A stretch of DNA of 5,899 nucleotides. Origin: an uncultured Oscillospiraceae bacterium (GTDB lineage Bacteria; Bacillota; Clostridia; Oscillospirales; Oscillospiraceae). Of this stretch, positions 3,960 through 5,899 are shown in pieces (the stretch's first letter is position 1; each line of letters begins with the position of its first letter). Made by a program: the position numbers and the translations under genes. The DNA lies in assembly GCA_910577805.1 (NCBI GenBank), contig CAJTOE010000151.1, positions 1-5,899 on the forward strand, written 5' to 3'. The notes beneath the pieces are model-generated. The model made no database searches and had not been told where the DNA came from. It worked only from the letters and a program-made list of their open reading frames with translations.

Positions 3960-3983
3960 GGGGGCGGACCTTGGGCCTCCCCC
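3960..3983 (-). other. Imperfect GC hairpin downstream of the cupin gene
   Basis: GGGGGCGG (3960-3967) and CCTCCCCC (3976-3983) can form an 8-bp stem with one mismatch. On the minus strand no U-tract follows directly (the nearest is about 20 bases on), so it is at most a weak terminator or an mRNA 3' end stabiliser. Confidence 0.3.
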
Positions 3984-4015
3984 AGCTGTTCCCAACTTTA
4001 CGAATTGCAATATGT

Positions 4016-4366
4016 TCAAACCTCCGGATTATCCACCGTCACCTTATCTACCTCCTGATAGGGGGCCAGGGTGGAGACCATTTTTACCGGCTCATCGTAG
4101 GCATTTTTTACATAATGAATCTCCCCCGGCTCGATGTGGATCAGGTCCCCGGCGGACAGCACGTTCTTCTTCCCGTCCACGATGATGTCTACCTTGCCCT
4201 CCAGGATAAAGAAATCCTCCTCCATGACATTGTGGTAGTGGGCCTGGAAATCCTCGCCGGGGAGAAAGCGGACCAGCGCAAAGTTCATCCGCGGTCCCTT
4301 CATCAGGTATTTGGGGCCGCTCTCGCCGAAGCGGTACTCCCGCTCATTTTCGTTGATCACAAACAT
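4016..4366 (-). CDS. Small single-domain cupin protein, partner gene of lsrK
   Basis: 116 residues from the preferred start. This is a single beta-barrel cupin. Motif 1 is PGEDFQAHYHNVMEEDFFILEG (about 36-57), giving metal ligands His43, His45 and Glu49 or Glu50. Motif 2 is PGEIHYVKN (80-88), giving His84. A divalent metal (Mn, Fe, Zn or Ni) is therefore expected. The start is decided by the ribosome site: AGGAGG (4375-4380) lies only two bases from the ATG at 4372 but eight from the in-frame ATG at 4366, so the latter is used. The gene lies 33 bp downstream of the AI-2 kinase stop and almost certainly shares its transcript. By context it could isomerise, bind or clear AI-2 or phospho-AI-2, a job done by LsrG/LsrF in enterobacteria. 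The chemistry is not shown by sequence; the cupin fold call is firm. Confidence 0.9.
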   Translation of the reverse strand: MFVINENEREYRFGESGPKYLMKGPRMNFALVRFLPGEDFQAHYHNVMEEDFFILEGKVDIIVDGKKNVLSAGDLIHIEPGEIHYVKNAYDEPVKMVSTLAPYQEVDKVTVDNPEV

Positions 4367-4399
4367 CTTCATTTCCTCCTTAAAAATCCCGCAAAAGCC

Positions 4400-5899
4400 T
4401 TACAGCCCTGGGGCAATCCACATGTTTTGGGTCAGCTTCTGGTTGCACAGGTCCAGCTGAACCGGATAGACCCTCCGCCAGGTCTGGTACAGGGCCTCAT
4501 AGACCGGGGCGTGCTGGGTCTGAGGCTCGTACCGGCAGTCCCATTTCACCGTCCGGCGCGCGCCCTCCTCAACAGAGGAATATATCCCCACGCCGCAGCC
4601 CGCCAGAATCGCCGCCCCCAGAGCCGTCGCCTCCTTGACCACAGGCACCCGCACCGGCTTGCCTGTCACGTCTGCCAGAATCTGGCACCACAGCGCGCTC
4701 TTGGCCGCGCCGCCGGCAAAAATCAGCTCCTCCGGCTCATGGCCGGTGGCCTCCTTCACCAGCTGGATGTGCCCCCGGACCAGGAGGGCGGTATTCTCCA
4801 GAATGGCCCGGTAGAAGGTATATTTGTTAAATTTTCCAGGCTCCAGCTGGAAGTTGGTAAAGGTGGGGCTGGCGTGCTTCCAGCTGATGAAGTTCATCAA
4901 ATCACTGAAGCAGCACACCATGCCGTAGCTGCCCGCCGGAATCTGCTGTGCTTTCTCGTTCATCAGGTCGTAGGGGTCCTGGCCGGTCCTGGCGGCCTCC
5001 TCCACCTCCTGCTGGCAGAAGCCGTCCCGGAACCAGCGCATGACCAGGCCGGGCTTGAAGGCCAGGGCCTCGTACTGCCACAGAGCAGGGACCGCGTGGC
5101 AGTTCACCCGCACCCGGCAGTCCGGGTCGGTCCTGCCGTTGGCGGTGTTGAACTCATACTGCCAAAAGCTGCCGCCGAACACCGCCGCCTGGCCCTCCGC
5201 GCAGGCCCCCACGCCGATGGTGCCCAGCTGGCAGTCGCCGCCGCCCACCACCACGGGGGTGCCCTCTTTCAGGCCGGTCTCCGCCGCGCCCTGGGCGCTG
5301 ACTTCGGCAAATTTCGTGCCGCACTCCACCACCGGCGGGAAAATGTCCGTGCGTAAGCCGCATTTGGCCGCGATCTCCGGGTTCCAGTCCCGGCTTTGCA
5401 GGTCCATGATGCCGGTGGTGCTGCCGTTGCTTGGCTCCACCGCCAGCTTTCCTGTGAGCTTGTAAATGAGCCAGTCGTTGAACATGCCGATGGACGCGGT
5501 TTTCTCATAGACCTCCGGCAGGTTGTTCTTCACCCACAGCAGCCGGGGCAGGGCCCCCAGGGCGTAGGTCTGGCCGCTCTTTAAGTACACCTCTTTTTCC
5601 AGCGCCGGGTCCAGGGCGATGAGCTGGCCCACCTCCGCGTCGCTGCGGGCGTCCACGTTGGCGCAGGCCCAGATCTCCCGGCCCTCCTTGTCGTAGAGCA
5701 GGATGCCTTCCCGCATACAGGTGGTGGATACGCCGGCAATGTCTCCCGGAGCAATCCCCGTCTCCTCCAGCACGTCCCGGATGCAGGTCCCTGCCAGCTC
5801 CCAGTTGGTCGCCCAGTCAAAGTCCATGCTGCCGGGCCAGCGGGGGTCCTCCTTATGGGTCCACTCCCGCTGTACGCACCCTACCTGCGTGCCGTCCGC
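4400..5899 (-). CDS. lsrK: Autoinducer-2 kinase (FGGY family), 5' end outside window
   Basis: Phosphorylates the open form of AI-2 (DPD) in the cytoplasm, trapping the quorum signal. 499 residues are visible and the frame is open to the right edge. Enterobacterial LsrK is about 530 residues, so only some 30 N-terminal residues are lost, including the first phosphate-binding motif. LsrK-specific stretches, matched from memory rather than by search: PGSMDFDWATNW, CMREGILLYDKEG, IWACANVDAR, MRWFRDGFC, VVKEATALGAAILAG and the terminal MWIAPGL. The catalytic Asp lies in GGGDCQLGTIG (visible residue 222), and the adenosine-binding region is FAGGAAKSALWCQILADVTG. An ATG at 5827 is internal: the preceding in-frame codons (EWTHKEDPRWPGS) match the family. 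It is first of an lsrK-cupin unit on the minus strand. Xylulokinase or glycerol kinase would be the alternative; the LsrK signatures argue against them. Confidence 0.88.
   Translation of the reverse strand, partial: ADGTQVGCVQREWTHKEDPRWPGSMDFDWATNWELAGTCIRDVLEETGIAPGDIAGVSTTCMREGILLYDKEGREIWACANVDARSDAEVGQLIALDPALEKEVYLKSGQTYALGALPRLLWVKNNLPEVYEKTASIGMFNDWLIYKLTGKLAVEPSNGSTTGIMDLQSRDWNPEIAAKCGLRTDIFPPVVECGTKFAEVSAQGAAETGLKEGTPVVVGGGDCQLGTIGVGACAEGQAAVFGGSFWQYEFNTANGRTDPDCRVRVNCHAVPALWQYEALAFKPGLVMRWFRDGFCQQEVEEAARTGQDPYDLMNEKAQQIPAGSYGMVCCFSDLMNFISWKHASPTFTNFQLEPGKFNKYTFYRAILENTALLVRGHIQLVKEATGHEPEELIFAGGAAKSALWCQILADVTGKPVRVPVVKEATALGAAILAGCGVGIYSSVEEGARRTVKWDCRYEPQTQHAPVYEALYQTWRRVYPVQLDLCNQKLTQNMWIAPGL

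Noticed and set aside
4370..4372. First ATG as start of the cupin
   Set aside because: Only two bases separate it from AGGAGG, while the in-frame ATG two codons later has eight.
3971..5356. Long open frame (461 codons) on the plus strand
   Set aside because: It lies wholly antisense to the cupin and AI-2 kinase genes, has no ribosome site or family motif, and arises from GC-rich codon bias on the other strand.
5825..5827. ATG as start of the AI-2 kinase
   Set aside because: The frame stays open to the window edge and the upstream residues match the family, so this Met is internal.
4400..5899. Xylulokinase or other sugar-kinase assignment
   Set aside because: The fold is shared, but MREGI, WACANVDAR and the terminal APGL are features I associate with LsrK, and length fits LsrK.

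Overview
The window looks like chromosomal DNA from a GC-rich anaerobic gut Clostridia, probably Oscillospiraceae-like. This is an inference from the T-box regulated cysE, the EpsC-type CysE sequence, strong AGGAGG ribosome sites, and a style of intergenic hairpin repeat that I associate from memory with gut Clostridia. No marker gene fixes the species.

Layout, left to right. (1) 1-786, minus strand: the start of a serine O-acetyltransferase gene (cysE, running off the left edge). It is preceded by a complete T-box riboswitch with a probable Cys (TGC) specifier, a leader terminator and a promoter. (2) 811-2200: an AT-richer accessory island holding three states of one hairpin-rich repeat family (811-943 truncated, 1534-1613 collapsed, 1998-2200 full). 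It also carries a divergent pair (a small conserved-looking minus-strand protein and a 77-aa XRE regulator) with palindromes between them, and a decayed second copy of the XRE tail. Between the two same-orientation repeats lies a compact locus that reads as a type I toxin-antitoxin system built like the Fst/par module. It has a 31-aa single-TM basic-tailed peptide on the minus strand, a short convergent antisense RNA on the plus strand, one shared bidirectional terminator, and two short direct repeats. These repeats let the antisense RNA pair on both sides of the toxin start codon. (3) 2206-2561, plus strand: a promoter region with TTAA repeats on an 11-bp period, a 72-aa almost charge-free Leu-rich membrane peptide and a terminator shared with the next gene. 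(4) 2573-5899, minus strand: an autoinducer-2 kinase gene (lsrK, start off the right edge), a small cupin gene 33 bp downstream, then a methyl-accepting chemotaxis protein with its own promoter and almost no extracytoplasmic domain.

How the parts work together. cysE should be induced when uncharged tRNA-Cys rises, supplying O-acetylserine for cysteine synthesis. lsrK and the cupin form an operon that would phosphorylate AI-2 inside the cell, and the cupin is a candidate for handling the signal or its phosphorylated form. The toxin locus is a self-contained RNA-controlled module embedded between repeat copies. It is the most interesting item here.
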